Below the pieces are notes generated by a model, which ran no database searches, was not told the DNA's origin, and saw nothing but the letters and a program-made list of their open reading frames with translations. The position numbers were made by a program, and so were the translations under genes. Of a stretch of 64,000 nucleotides of DNA, positions 58,901-63,698 are shown one piece after another. Every line of letters begins with the position of its first letter. Positions within the stretch are counted from its first letter, which is position 1. The DNA is from Saccharopolyspora oryzae (lineage in GTDB: Bacteria > Actinomycetota > Actinomycetes > Mycobacteriales > Pseudonocardiaceae), in the NCBI RefSeq assembly GCF_027853915.1, contig NZ_JAQGLA010000035.1, forward strand, positions 1 to 64,000, read 5' to 3'.

Positions 58901-61644
58901 GTCTTTGGGTCTCGCTGACCGCGGAAGAAGCCGCATCCCTCGGCTGGATGAACGCCGGGCCGGAGCCGGGCGCGACGAGCGAAACCGGCTCCGAGGACCT
59001 GGGTTCGGCGTCCCCCTCCGGCGAGGAGCAGCCGCCGAACGGTTCCGGCGCGGGGCAGGACCTGCAGGACATGTTCATGGCGGCCCTGAACCCGGTGCAA
59101 AGCCCAACCCCGCTGGAGACCCCCGGATCCGGCCAGCAGCCCGCGTCCACAGCGGAATCCCCGGAGCAGCTCCAGGGCATCGACGAGCAGGGCCGGGCGG
59201 TGTACTTCAGCCCGGACGAGGTGGTCGTGACACCGCTGCTGGACCGCAACGGCAAGGCGATCGGTGCCACGTTCCAGACATCGGCGCACGAGGTCGAGGT
59301 GAAGCAGGAGTTCGCCAAGCACACCGGTGGTCGCGGCAGGACGTCGCTCTACGCCTCGGGCGTGACCGCGAAGGACCAGCTGGCGAACGCCACGCCGAAG
59401 CACGCGCTGATGGACTGGGCGGCGAAGGGTGATCCGGCGCCGTTCTACATCAACGCCCACGGCCGTCCGGACAGCTTCGAGATCACCACCCCCGACGGCA
59501 CGCTCCAGGTCAGCGGCCAGACGTTCGCGGACGTGCTGAGACGGTCGAAGGTATTCGAGCAAGCGCTGGCGGAGTACCGCGCGAACCACCACCGGGAGCT
59601 GATGTCGTTCCAGCTCCTCGCCTGCCGGGCGGGCGCGCTGACGGGAGAGGGCGGTGCGGCCTTCGACTTCCGGCAGGCGTTGCGCGAGCACTTCCCCGCG
59701 TTGGAATCGGTCTACGCGAGCACCGAAGACGTGGCAGTCGCCGACGACGGCACCCACGGGGTCCTGAACGGGGGCGATTGGCTCAAGTTCGACGCCGGCA
59801 CCGTCACTTCGGCCACCCGGCCCACCGCGGGTCCGGACGGAGGCGCGAAGCCGACGCGCGTCGACGTGGAGGGCAGGGGAAGGGGCGGCAACGACCGCGC
59901 TCGGGCGGCCCGCGCCGCGGAAGCTCTTGCGCAGCAGCGGTTCCAGCAGCTCTCGGCCGACGTGAAGTCCTTCGCAGGTGGTCCGGTCGAAGACCTCCGC
60001 GCCAAGTTCACCCAGCTGTTCGGCGACTTCCTGGCGAACACCCCCGAGGGCCAGCGCGCCCGGTGGGCGCGTAAGGCCTGGGACCTCGTCGACGGGCTGC
60101 CGGACAGCTACCCGGACACGTCGGTCAACACCGCGCTCGACGTCCTCTCGCAGCTCGACCCCTCACGTGCCGTGCTCGCGATCCCCGGCGCCTCCTACCT
60201 GTCCGGGAGCACGATCCCGGACGGGCCGGGGTCGGGCTTCATCAACCGGGACGTACCGGCCGTCGTCACCATCGACAACGAGCACTACACGCCGGTGTAC
60301 ATGACGGTGTTCGCCGACGCCCTCGGACAACTGGGGCAGGAGGGATCCGGCACACCAGCCGATGAGATCGGCTTGCGGCACAAGGACTTCGGGCAGGACG
60401 AGCACGGTGTCGTCCAGATCCACACCGGTACGCCCAAGGACAACGAGCTCACCCTGTGGGTCAGCATCGGCCAGGCGCTGCGGCAGGTCAAATGGCTGGA
60501 GAAGTACCGGTTCAAGGGGAAGGCGACCAACCCCATGATCCGCTCCTTCCTGATTCCGCTGAGCGTCGCCAACGAGATCTCGCGCAACGCGGTGACCGAG
60601 CACGATTCCGGCGGTCGCTCCGACGACCTGAACGTGGACAAGCACTTCGGGGCCAACCAGTTCGGCATCAAGAACCCGGCCTCCCTGGAGAACCTGCGGC
60701 AGTTCGCCCTGCCCGGCTCGCTGCGCACCTACGCGGACGGCGACCTGGAGGGCAATCCGCACTCCTGGGGCGAGGTCCGCGGCCTCGGCGAACTGCGCGA
60801 CAAGCTGGGCGTGCCCGACGACCTGGTGGACTTCCGGGTCTACACCGAACCCGCCGGCTCGCCGGACTCCGGCGAGTTCCTCGGGCACCACGAGTACGCG
60901 GCCGTCACGGCCAAGCTGCGCAAGATCGCGGCTGGTCAGACCGGCAACCGAGGCTTGCTTGAGCGGGGCGAGAAACCCGCGTCCAAACCGGCCGTGAAGG
61001 ACTTCTTCACCAAGCACGCCCCGGCGCACCTCCAGGCGCAGGGCTACCGGACGGCGGTCGGCACCTTCGTGCAGGACTACGTGATCCCGTGGGCCACGCA
61101 GTCGCGCATCAACGAGGAGCTCTACAACGCCTTCGAGAACTTCACCGGCACCAGCGCACCGCTGCGGCCCGTGGAGTACCGCCTCACGGACGAGGCGCCG
61201 ACCTTCCGCGGACAGCGCCGGTCCCACGCCATCGGCCTCGGCGCTGACCAGCGCGAACTCCTAGCGGTCCGGAAGGCGGTGCGGGACGGGTTCGCGCAGC
61301 TGGACATCTCCGACGAGCTGTTCGGGCAAGCCCGGCAGCTCCGGGGCGTGCCGAAGCTGGTCCAGGACCTCAAGGTCCGGAGCAAGGAGATCCTGGCCGA
61401 CTACCTCTTCAAGATCGGTGATCGGAACGTGCTGCTCGAAGGCCGTGCTCGCGACTACGCCGCGGAGGCCCGGGCGTACCGCACGGCCTTGGTGGCCGCG
61501 GCGTCGCCCGGGACAGGTGCGGAGGGAGCCGTGCAGCAGGACGGCTACACGCAGGTCGAGAACGGGATCGGAGGTGAGCTGCGCGAGCTGGTCAAGGCGC
61601 TCAGGGAGATCTGCGATGCGGCGGGCATCCCGTGGCGCGGCTAG
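43921..61644 (+). CDS. giant multidomain T7SS-linked protein (5,907 residues) with protease-like domains
   Basis: Order: WXG-like N-terminal domain (WPEADEDQLRELSTRYHALA) with a hydrophobic stretch at about 117-185; Ser/Asn-rich linker about 340-720; zincin-like HExxHxxGxxD at 910-920; an alpha/beta domain with HIGDGDVKSL (about 1200); module 1 (about 1525-3070); OTU-like cysteine protease (about 3160-3305); module 2 homologous to module 1 (about 3331-5005); caspase-like domain with INAHG (His5180) and LLACRAG (Cys5235); unassigned C-terminus. I count three Cys in all: 3184, 5235 and one near the end. Layout and size resemble giant actinomycete proteins annotated as 'lonely Cys' proteins. It starts with TTG at 43921, 9 bp after GAGGAGG. 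It is probably exported by the adjacent T7SS; a toxin or effector role is inferred. Confidence 0.9.
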   Translation: MSLYIPPEHATAFAALTGSSWPEADEDQLRELSTRYHALAEKLGSLHGNIAELINAINQDFEGEAQQAFLDYVRQFIIKNDKGVVPLEAAVQAADAMGEFLFETAADVEYMKWQAIGQLILMAVEIAIAIAMAVPSAGLSLLKIPTIKIVTKWILTLLLNMVRATIISLAMELLFAVALDAAIQAQQLAAGTRRDWNHDLTNSAIKGAAISGALGGIASMGANALGKSIFDKLASKLPGGAAVKFSNPTVKDLWEKTAVSALGSPIMGAHGVLSEGLTNYDENGSFDVNWYSFTGGAVMGFAEELGDKTISEPLNEKLKNALTGIGNKGADAPNSGAGNPPPESETSTLVDPNENGEKWSPNSDKIGEFPNSTDTSANTPVTSSNNTGSVSNPAGANNSNHAGAQSNSSGSTNSNHAGNQSNSSGSNNSGGQSNTTSPNNSSSHTSNQSSPDHSGGHADPSGSNSPDRTGGNADSSNQSSPNNNGVRTESPDLHGSNHSDSQTDDLSSPSNSNHTGADSSNPTSPGNTAVQTESPNPFSSNDDAGQADSSNPHHANDNGSQTDNSTSNDTGKSTENLDDNVDLPDPNDFEVHDESSSNSEHSEQTAQQSGQQHGAAAQSTAPPPQQTSTGPQASTAPTTSVHPTPNAAPPNSGSPQPVPQPPTSPTARPTESAQLGTSPKPTAVTTGSSDPQVQSTGTGDHRTRRGNGYVPQLDFSAILSPDSVAGEPPLDEHRDQSQDHGQQVSQQNARGDDAEQHFLDPSQWEDRRGGAPVSQIRSEHFDPGRGGRREDRHGKGFLDGTMAAVRFDLRHLEVTPGKWVREFTVKLDLVGQGEITATQLADLQKQVHEAVEAQVNKRYRFAGGDQFHLRVEFGSPDPHAQVAVRHGDPDEESSTQRNWVYEAPTAEFVHEIMHFVGLPDTYRDSNSLFRRNASAGPGLMSDLDLSADLTDAELAKIDAFATQVVNVVDHPLTSPDHQPRPLTTTSSDFDQNDWAEAAAKKGKKDETTAPGAQYGPLPSRDGLDTSAVKSGSATFKDALKNHYVHFLGDAVDRVPDAVPEPEKSPVGFVATVLATPDLKGGLHALAEKYSNAMSGDQRQHHLGLVIGLNQHRQANGGHETALNSAIEEFKAEWAKKPLDIPVRILPFTWSNPKVHQGSMGLDDQKAIPYGMLREVVLRHDDGKSFVEQFAEANDETYLHIGDGDVKSLTTPGGEPLFDAAADRLGGSSLKLFSGAYRGPGDHAATRMAIELDLAVREAMAKTDPRTVYFTEPNTFLKIKYGHEPLGHDWTFGTGAGEGKALYDSVAADPDDVFGKDDSAFDSEFSLTTDDDRIADKLKKLPGKATVHDLMDKLAQSHASKTVWKDQLAHYLEVHHGITGASEVLGKVADLVFKKAAAGEGLPGPRDAVVKEVRKAAKKLGDDGARDVIAKIAVDTWVAIADKVNEFGDLLESPEDKTHSEPKAPPKRRPEVTLESGEQTSHTETKALPPLPGDQAQSASNPQDKPLPARPLPEKVPYALAVKGAISPSAVLLSFDGQVVGPSNGKSWEQNAAEFAAKIAEHVRLDEATATADLVEQLTDYAHHKGPHGLLQALAGNGKQFQLTSSSGQLDVFLKLPVGDIRAVDPNSPDLLDVQEKVKQETAQKWESSTEIGRRRPVNTVLGGLISLANNLAAVVPALNLGGETATKTGARHYNTVVGSMKLGSAEHAFDVGFDVRWETGDGRTGQAALGTGRLAYPEANLVSSADLPTGGEAPANNTPVELPTKLTELVAAVDTVVLGDVQKVLAKLPDHVKQDLALRNKLGDSLNPALFEEASVQGLAHGVTITHRSEHGRKLPPLSIKPGTKPAEVSLHVRPQLKNYREIGTFTALTGTDHRQGFENLQETSVPTAFEAGLRARYLDGLGGDVQLGPNLQVYAGPSYKETSTGKESWGLKQKARVDGPVVAFELDTSLKLELESQKYGGKALDFQDLGNVDGAAHYVVVEQAKAQEFRDLLDSALDDAHVEQPVITAADLDPQRAADLQSAAENGLLTDLTHIENASKLFDGVRQFLHERLRGAGVELDAKTRGSIDRQLKGLNPFDLAAKYHDIAHHYDDLPAAPHKVTVQVGDRTFTITVDGVLGKVVGEQHVDQAVLTGTRSGGTSWRMRGKNAFSISGNLAAYARKRLASDGMQRAMYVGGAAGAQGKGEFGKNSSHLSGSGQEDKHKYAGPASRVHREITFNAHVEEALHRGLGDRWASVHRPTDLSELGKRSVRSDLGDVSVQATTTHLVPKFLIDLQAQLRPGEPLHGDALKQHLASNPLRDPIRLDGAVISATDQFSLLNEKFQKLQAEVVGKSGLRFRPPGSSAPKNPTDLLHAWFDPAQQSMFTGGQRRTDGLERGLLFDRAGVGTIEFEAFNPKHVDVRNDLSWQPSTTGDRSTQHGKSSSAAGEAGGSLLFGVGELGVNYGWQAETGDRDTTSAANKLTAGKQPGPVHLYGVDVLATMSWDTWQNLFGQPTTKWPSINPYPIAATRGQVQVLFPGGALVSVSEESRAAQGLPAPDGWESAPPKLVPKPDGVPVLTGLGQALDKDVKVVGFTPDAGSGQQKLSGWATKAVAEAFPKLVPHWNPKSGSPAPAFDAVRALDGLDNRGAMRQVLNGGWTRSFNRSGWFGTEHYAVKVTAEPVGTTHQVVHQEPSSGGSTEATGSTGTEHQGSRSTKLTAGLTANPLVPHDGNVAGPAAVLGAHTASGTEVGDSVTDQHQNRARTGDNAQFDQPVRLKVELTKVTRPPLLLSTITNGFGGKSFRDVDSRTTTSEHTYQGTVRLEVPADLVPSGGAETSPKGLVPAPLHPPEITGQVVGSTSFEVVKALPGDLVDKVVKTIVEAREHGAGTDGPAQRSTGPGLFNRGVLETALSPDSLVTNAKLFLDEDGATLEIRVPDRTRREEISVRVKTRLYNPEHELSWNMPQRQQKHAQLRAEDYAETAEEGYYGGLGYGAASPHVQQNLDARPVNRKTGERYGDNSSTKLEVGERVSKVELNRYHADAVHVVEVSTKLRGGGWTAPHRSAWLYPKSVVFDVGVADAAKFDPNVRKSAALADLAAELEALSGIQLDEDPTPQQQEADFQAEVDLLSQIDLAEQPPEADHLPPFEVDAPGKIDTAYAPPERPASHIAHEEAIKEAYAHLTDVQAANLDGRTPVYVPGYGDCLFNAVKIASPALSDLPVADMRNQVANHLLDNSAVYQDFFHDIGVADAAALIRQMGYYGDEAGNVIPSLIADAYGLDLRVLDLDSGEYFQVGGLAPTAISPGPVVLGRTGEENLAHYYATLPSPGTTIESVGDRAAAPTPLGISDKVISPSAKLLAVGGREVGTAKEQLVASVVDAIENNPLNAPDAGRSTWTRADLTALTEHLNGLTEVDLVHKLNAGHLVPLGPKRHAWLHLTPTAVAHAQRGPGPRQEVRFETGPSSGSSAQHSHKQKLNLTAGVLMELSGSPFYVWPTISTSKEGAVKYGQSTAESLLHERKLGQQLAAFDFDFEMRATLVDDGVEHAEMVSPLSETMQFGYPEEALGTPVQDAAHHALRGDRKPPAVPTAVHNLISKVAGYGDLSGLRETVLQKLVQLVPDATKLHRDFGANFSEDGLLDNFTPALTSPVKIARQVAELRDKSGPVTSWLPDSVDGIGKAVRNYFSSDTAKYSAEVTMRPKLRGFQAVGTSTMQSGTNRRRDEQLVFQSSTTSALELGLEVRGLKAVGQVGEAGKLPVQVGGSGVLKGGASHTATVHGKTKQRIKQKSFYESGSTLYRIDLGFDYELSVTAGGKKTGETPSGTGETAAYVWVRDTDAAEFEAVLQAALDGVPRPTPLPRADSTLTAQQKDAYAEVAKNTRLSDLSKLTGSEQVAARVRDIARGAITRDDSLTSDQRDKLLVELDDQLAKLSPAKLIREFAHIGTTAIATKVVVRGDEYAVHSSKDAAGALVDFAAHLDAQLEVRGEEPVTPAEKEQILAELEANQAIRAENALRKPFTIDTAIHVQGKNYQVRSTKSASAAAAEFAHELGKKGIELDAKQVDAVREMLKADKENRRSGGSKHAYTVQLELGDYEIDVAVTGTPKEVLTAQAVQNAKISGNRGLETTVGSSTANSVSGSFAGRFRSRIKNFAAGPGSGLYANFNAGFDVTSSRSTSSGSATTAGDETDVTYQGAALEIKQAFDLDFAVNVTHRGEVRSTTGGTVRSAAEYVVPEFLAEHANDFRTGTVQVLEGGSADLDLGQPVPKGLGHVLTSPGDALFELLQGESGNLQQSASLAVKASWEANRLKLPGTSEPKFRAGLDPNIVGSALSQSHQGPQITAQGIRGGQVFDRAVRETAKLEYYNPAKLGTIDPGSLTVSEIAKLGRSLQSGTGSGLSGGGTLQLGAAGLDGFLSLSASRGTGQGESASGSHKITRESGKQVKYALVQVDALLTQQVDSYQNFRGHPTHWKFLNPYPVGGAQKQQSYLMRDSTVLLMPEADADALVNQHQAASTGSAELPAPTDLGKSLDASVGLEKLTSDVPLSERAAAIYKAHVPDLVPTSNREGAPHLPLYDAIRRLQLLDQKAVQREVLNGGVTIYEEHPTWEGNYYTALHVEAEPLPVSEGGGKATVTQLPSGGRSFAEHQAVFGDDQQYSLSTSTAFQVAFNIMPPTGDPSVLAGPGPAIGVSTGSGTELSTGTSTQHGDRTEHTSPDVRMDVPVRLRFKLAVYRADSYLVQTLTNGWGFSKSFRDVGARHVDLGDNATMNAEAKLLLPAELQDVRTTAGPLEIGERMTGQDVTEGARNADSLLVTKQFRDGLVPFVADVVSRAANTDHSVHKPAQRLVGPANPHRGELENLLSDQLLRPNAKLLMQDDGGYGHRMKLAEKTFAGDYRVDLKYRVFNPELIGQHNPSRNERMRGQSTSEAVTTAKNPAAASATAGFTNLDDIGWVAPDATSGSKHRNTSDANDGIDQQSRTRYDGQPRYLFELDVEYTATASATSRRGNTTVHQNTAIRRGGLWVSLTAEEAASLGWMNAGPEPGATSETGSEDLGSASPSGEEQPPNGSGAGQDLQDMFMAALNPVQSPTPLETPGSGQQPASTAESPEQLQGIDEQGRAVYFSPDEVVVTPLLDRNGKAIGATFQTSAHEVEVKQEFAKHTGGRGRTSLYASGVTAKDQLANATPKHALMDWAAKGDPAPFYINAHGRPDSFEITTPDGTLQVSGQTFADVLRRSKVFEQALAEYRANHHRELMSFQLLACRAGALTGEGGAAFDFRQALREHFPALESVYASTEDVAVADDGTHGVLNGGDWLKFDAGTVTSATRPTAGPDGGAKPTRVDVEGRGRGGNDRARAARAAEALAQQRFQQLSADVKSFAGGPVEDLRAKFTQLFGDFLANTPEGQRARWARKAWDLVDGLPDSYPDTSVNTALDVLSQLDPSRAVLAIPGASYLSGSTIPDGPGSGFINRDVPAVVTIDNEHYTPVYMTVFADALGQLGQEGSGTPADEIGLRHKDFGQDEHGVVQIHTGTPKDNELTLWVSIGQALRQVKWLEKYRFKGKATNPMIRSFLIPLSVANEISRNAVTEHDSGGRSDDLNVDKHFGANQFGIKNPASLENLRQFALPGSLRTYADGDLEGNPHSWGEVRGLGELRDKLGVPDDLVDFRVYTEPAGSPDSGEFLGHHEYAAVTAKLRKIAAGQTGNRGLLERGEKPASKPAVKDFFTKHAPAHLQAQGYRTAVGTFVQDYVIPWATQSRINEELYNAFENFTGTSAPLRPVEYRLTDEAPTFRGQRRSHAIGLGADQRELLAVRKAVRDGFAQLDISDELFGQARQLRGVPKLVQDLKVRSKEILADYLFKIGDRNVLLEGRARDYAAEARAYRTALVAAASPGTGAEGAVQQDGYTQVENGIGGELRELVKALREICDAAGIPWRG
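46318..46815 (+). other. zincin-like domain within the giant protein
   Basis: About residues 800-965. TAEFVHEIMHFVGLPDTYRD gives H910-E911-x-x-H914-x-x-G917-x-x-D920, an extended zinc-protease motif of the HExxHxxGxxH/D type. It is followed by NASAGPGLMSDLDLSADLTD, where a downstream Met could form a Met-turn. Confidence 0.7.
48493..53130 (+). repeat. module 1 of the internal duplication in the giant protein
   Basis: About residues 1525-3070. It begins ISPSAVLLSFDGQ and contains ALDGLDNRGAMRQVLNGGWT, TITNGFGGKSFRDVDSRTTT and RLYNPEHELSW. Each has a counterpart in order in module 2. Confidence 0.8.
53398..53835 (+). other. OTU-like cysteine protease domain within the giant protein
   Basis: About residues 3160-3305. 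VPGYGDCLFNAVKIASPALS carries Asp3183 and Cys3184 in the OTU order, and GEENLAHYYATLP carries His3299. VADMRNQVANHLLD and MGYYGDEAGNVIPSLIADAY are also OTU-like. OTU proteases cleave ubiquitin-type or peptide bonds. It separates the two modules. Confidence 0.8.
53911..58935 (+). repeat. module 2 of the internal duplication in the giant protein
   Basis: About residues 3331-5005. It begins ISPSAKLLAVGGR and contains RLQLLDQKAVQREVLNGGVT, TLTNGWGFSKSFRDVGARHV and RVFNPELIGQH, matching module 1 in order. Identity is modest, so the duplication is old. Confidence 0.8.
59173..59790 (+). other. caspase-like (clan CD type) domain within the giant protein
   Basis: About residues 5085-5290. FYINAHGRPDSFEITTPDGT supplies His5180 in an HG motif and SFQLLACRAGALTGEGGAAF supplies Cys5235 after a hydrophobic strand, the His/Cys order of caspase-like and self-processing toxin proteases. 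It may release the C-terminal part. Confidence 0.65.
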
Positions 61645-61744
61645 GCGCTCCGCCGTCCCGTTATCGGTGACTTGAACCGGGCCCGCACCGCGTGGAGGCT
61701 CGGCGAGTGCGCACCTTCCGGTGGCTGACGTTGGGGGTTCGGAG

Positions 61745-62698
61745 ATGATGCAGGACGAGCAGGACCGGGCGAGGCACGAGCTGCTGCTGCGGCTCGCGCC
61801 GAGGCTGCCCGACGACGTGGTGTGGCAGGCGCGGAGCTGGCTGGCGGCCGGCCACTGGGCGCATGCAGCGCGGCTGATCACCCAGGTCTTCCTGGAGTGG
61901 AACGAGCCCCTGCCGCCGGATGCCCGCGAAATCCTGCTCGACGGCGCGGACCCGTTGACCGCCGAGCGCGTCGAGCTGTTGGAGCACGTCGACGACGTTT
62001 CGGTGCTGCTGTGGGAATTCGAGCCGCGCGAGGACGAGACGTCGCAGCGCTGCGCCGAAGTCGTCCGCGCCTACCTGGAGGACCAGCCGGGCACGCACAC
62101 CGCTTGGTCGGCCTGGCGCACGCCAGCGGGCGGGGCGCCGCTCATCGCCCGTCCGCTGCACCTGGTGGAAACCCAAGGCGGCATGAAACCGCACGTGATC
62201 GCGGCGGAACTGGCGGACCGCCTCTGGCGCTCGGGCCTGCCCAGCCCCCAGGTGGAGGTGTTCACCCCGGACAGCCCGCTGGACACCTACTACCACGCCC
62301 CCGCCCTGGTCGCGGGCCGCGAGATCCACGCGACCGGCCCGCTCCCGCACATCGAGCTGGCCCGCTTCGACGAGAACTCCGAAGACCGCGAGCCACCGGG
62401 CCCGAACCGGGACGCCCAGCTCGAGTACCTCGACTCCGGCACCCCGCTCACCGAGGAGGACGCCCTGGTGCCCGACCTGTTCGAGGACGACGAGGAACCG
62501 GTGGTCCCGGTCGCCCTCCGCACGGACGGCACCTGGATATGGTCCGACCTGACGACGCACTACCTGCGGACCCGGGGCATCGCGCTGCCCGAACCCTTCC
62601 GGACCCACGTCGCGAACGCCGGGCCGAAGGCCCGCATCCCGACCCGCCGAGAGTGGGTGGCGATGGTCGACCTGGAGAACGCGCCCCAACCCGCCTGA
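61745..62698 (+). CDS. unknown protein downstream of the giant gene
   Basis: 317 residues, acidic, with no signal peptide or membrane segment. It has LLLRLAPRLPDDVVWQARSW, GHWAHAARLITQVFLEWNEP and a C-terminal FRTHVANAGPKARIPTRREW. No family is recognised. Same strand as, and about 100 bp after, the giant gene; it may be an immunity or accessory protein, but that is only a guess from position. The ATG at 61745 was chosen; a GTG at 61721 is in frame. Confidence 0.75.
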   Translation: MMQDEQDRARHELLLRLAPRLPDDVVWQARSWLAAGHWAHAARLITQVFLEWNEPLPPDAREILLDGADPLTAERVELLEHVDDVSVLLWEFEPREDETSQRCAEVVRAYLEDQPGTHTAWSAWRTPAGGAPLIARPLHLVETQGGMKPHVIAAELADRLWRSGLPSPQVEVFTPDSPLDTYYHAPALVAGREIHATGPLPHIELARFDENSEDREPPGPNRDAQLEYLDSGTPLTEEDALVPDLFEDDEEPVVPVALRTDGTWIWSDLTTHYLRTRGIALPEPFRTHVANAGPKARIPTRREWVAMVDLENAPQPA

Positions 62699-62739
62699 CA
62701 CGGGATCCCGCGCATGTTCGGAGGTAGGAGGTCGTTGCG

Positions 62740-63264
62740 TTGAGCGCGGAAGAAGCGCTGCCGGCGGAGTCCCGGTGGGTGTTCCTGATCGACCCGGCGT
62801 GGCACCAGCAGGGCCGGAACCTGCCGCGGCCGCCCCGCGAGGCAGTGGTCGGCGGCTGGTACGTCGAGGCCGACGGCACGACCGGCAGGTTCCGGTCGAA
62901 CCCCGACTACGCGCCCGGCCCGGACTCGCCGACCGACCCCGTCGACGCGGTGCTGCGGCTGGCGGTCAAGGGCCGGTTGCGGGCCGGGGAGCTGCTCGCC
63001 GTGCTGCGCGACGCGGAGTTCGGGATCGCTGTCGACGACGAGGGCGCCCCGGTCGTCGCACCGGCCCCGGACGGGGAGGCCTCGATCCTGGTGACCACAG
63101 CGCCCGCCCACCGCGACCGGGTTCGCGTCGCGGGCTGGCGCGACGCCACCGCCGCGGAGCTGGCCGAGGCGCTGCCGGACGAAGGCGTCGACGTACTCCT
63201 CAACCCCGGCTCAACCGCTTCCACGCGCATCCTCGCGAGCGCGTTGCGCGAGGCCGTGGGCTAG
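62740..63264 (+). CDS. type VII secretion system-associated protein (SseB-like)
   Basis: 174 residues. The pattern WVFLIDPAWHQQGRNLPRPP, AVVGGWYVEADGTTGRFRSN and SPTDPVDAVLRLAVKGRLRA fits a small family found beside T7SS genes in actinomycetes. A SseB-like second part follows (ELLAVLRDAEFGIAVDDEGA, GVDVLLNPGS). The start is a TTG at 62740 with AGGAGG 7 bp upstream. It is the last gene of the cluster, and its stop overlaps the convergent gene's stop. Confidence 0.8.
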   Translation: MSAEEALPAESRWVFLIDPAWHQQGRNLPRPPREAVVGGWYVEADGTTGRFRSNPDYAPGPDSPTDPVDAVLRLAVKGRLRAGELLAVLRDAEFGIAVDDEGAPVVAPAPDGEASILVTTAPAHRDRVRVAGWRDATAAELAEALPDEGVDVLLNPGSTASTRILASALREAVG

Positions 63265-63689
63265 TTTCCCGGCGTGTCCGGATCTGCAATTCGGCCGTCG
63301 TGAACCGTCCGGCGACCCGGCACCACCGTTGCCACCGTGACCGCGATCAGAACCACCACGGCCGCGACGATGCCGAGCAGGGACACCATGGCGCTGGCCA
63401 CGTGGAAGGGCTGGGTGAGGACTTCCGGGCCGGCGTGCACCCCGCCGTGCGTGAGCACGACGAGCTCTTGACCTAGTTGTCCGGCGATGATCACGCCGAC
63501 AGCGGCTGCCAACGAGACCCGCCGCCCGCGCGACGACATGCGCACCGCCGCCCAGATCCCGATCAGGCTCAGCGCGGAATAGACCAGGTGGTAGATCAGA
63601 TGCGGCAACAATCCCGTGGGGCCGCCGATCAACCCCGACACGATCAACGGACCGATCACCGCGGCCCATCCCAGCAGCAGGTAGCGCAT
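63261..63689 (-). CDS. small polytopic membrane protein, unknown
   Basis: 142 residues with about four transmembrane helices (LLLGWAAVIGPLIVSGLIGG, YSALSLIGIWAAVR, VSLAAAVGVIIAGQLGQELV, LLGIVAAVVVLIAVTVATVV). No family is recognised. The stop shares the CTAG with the convergent T7SS-associated gene. It lies 9 bp after the next upstream membrane-protein gene, probably in one operon. Confidence 0.7.
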   Translation of the reverse strand: MRYLLLGWAAVIGPLIVSGLIGGPTGLLPHLIYHLVYSALSLIGIWAAVRMSSRGRRVSLAAAVGVIIAGQLGQELVVLTHGGVHAGPEVLTQPFHVASAMVSLLGIVAAVVVLIAVTVATVVPGRRTVHDGRIADPDTPGN

Positions 63690-63698
63690 CCTCGAACC

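Noticed and set aside
55120-59757. A minus-strand open frame of 1,545 codons
   Set aside because: Same reason: antisense shadow of module 2 and the C-terminal domains.
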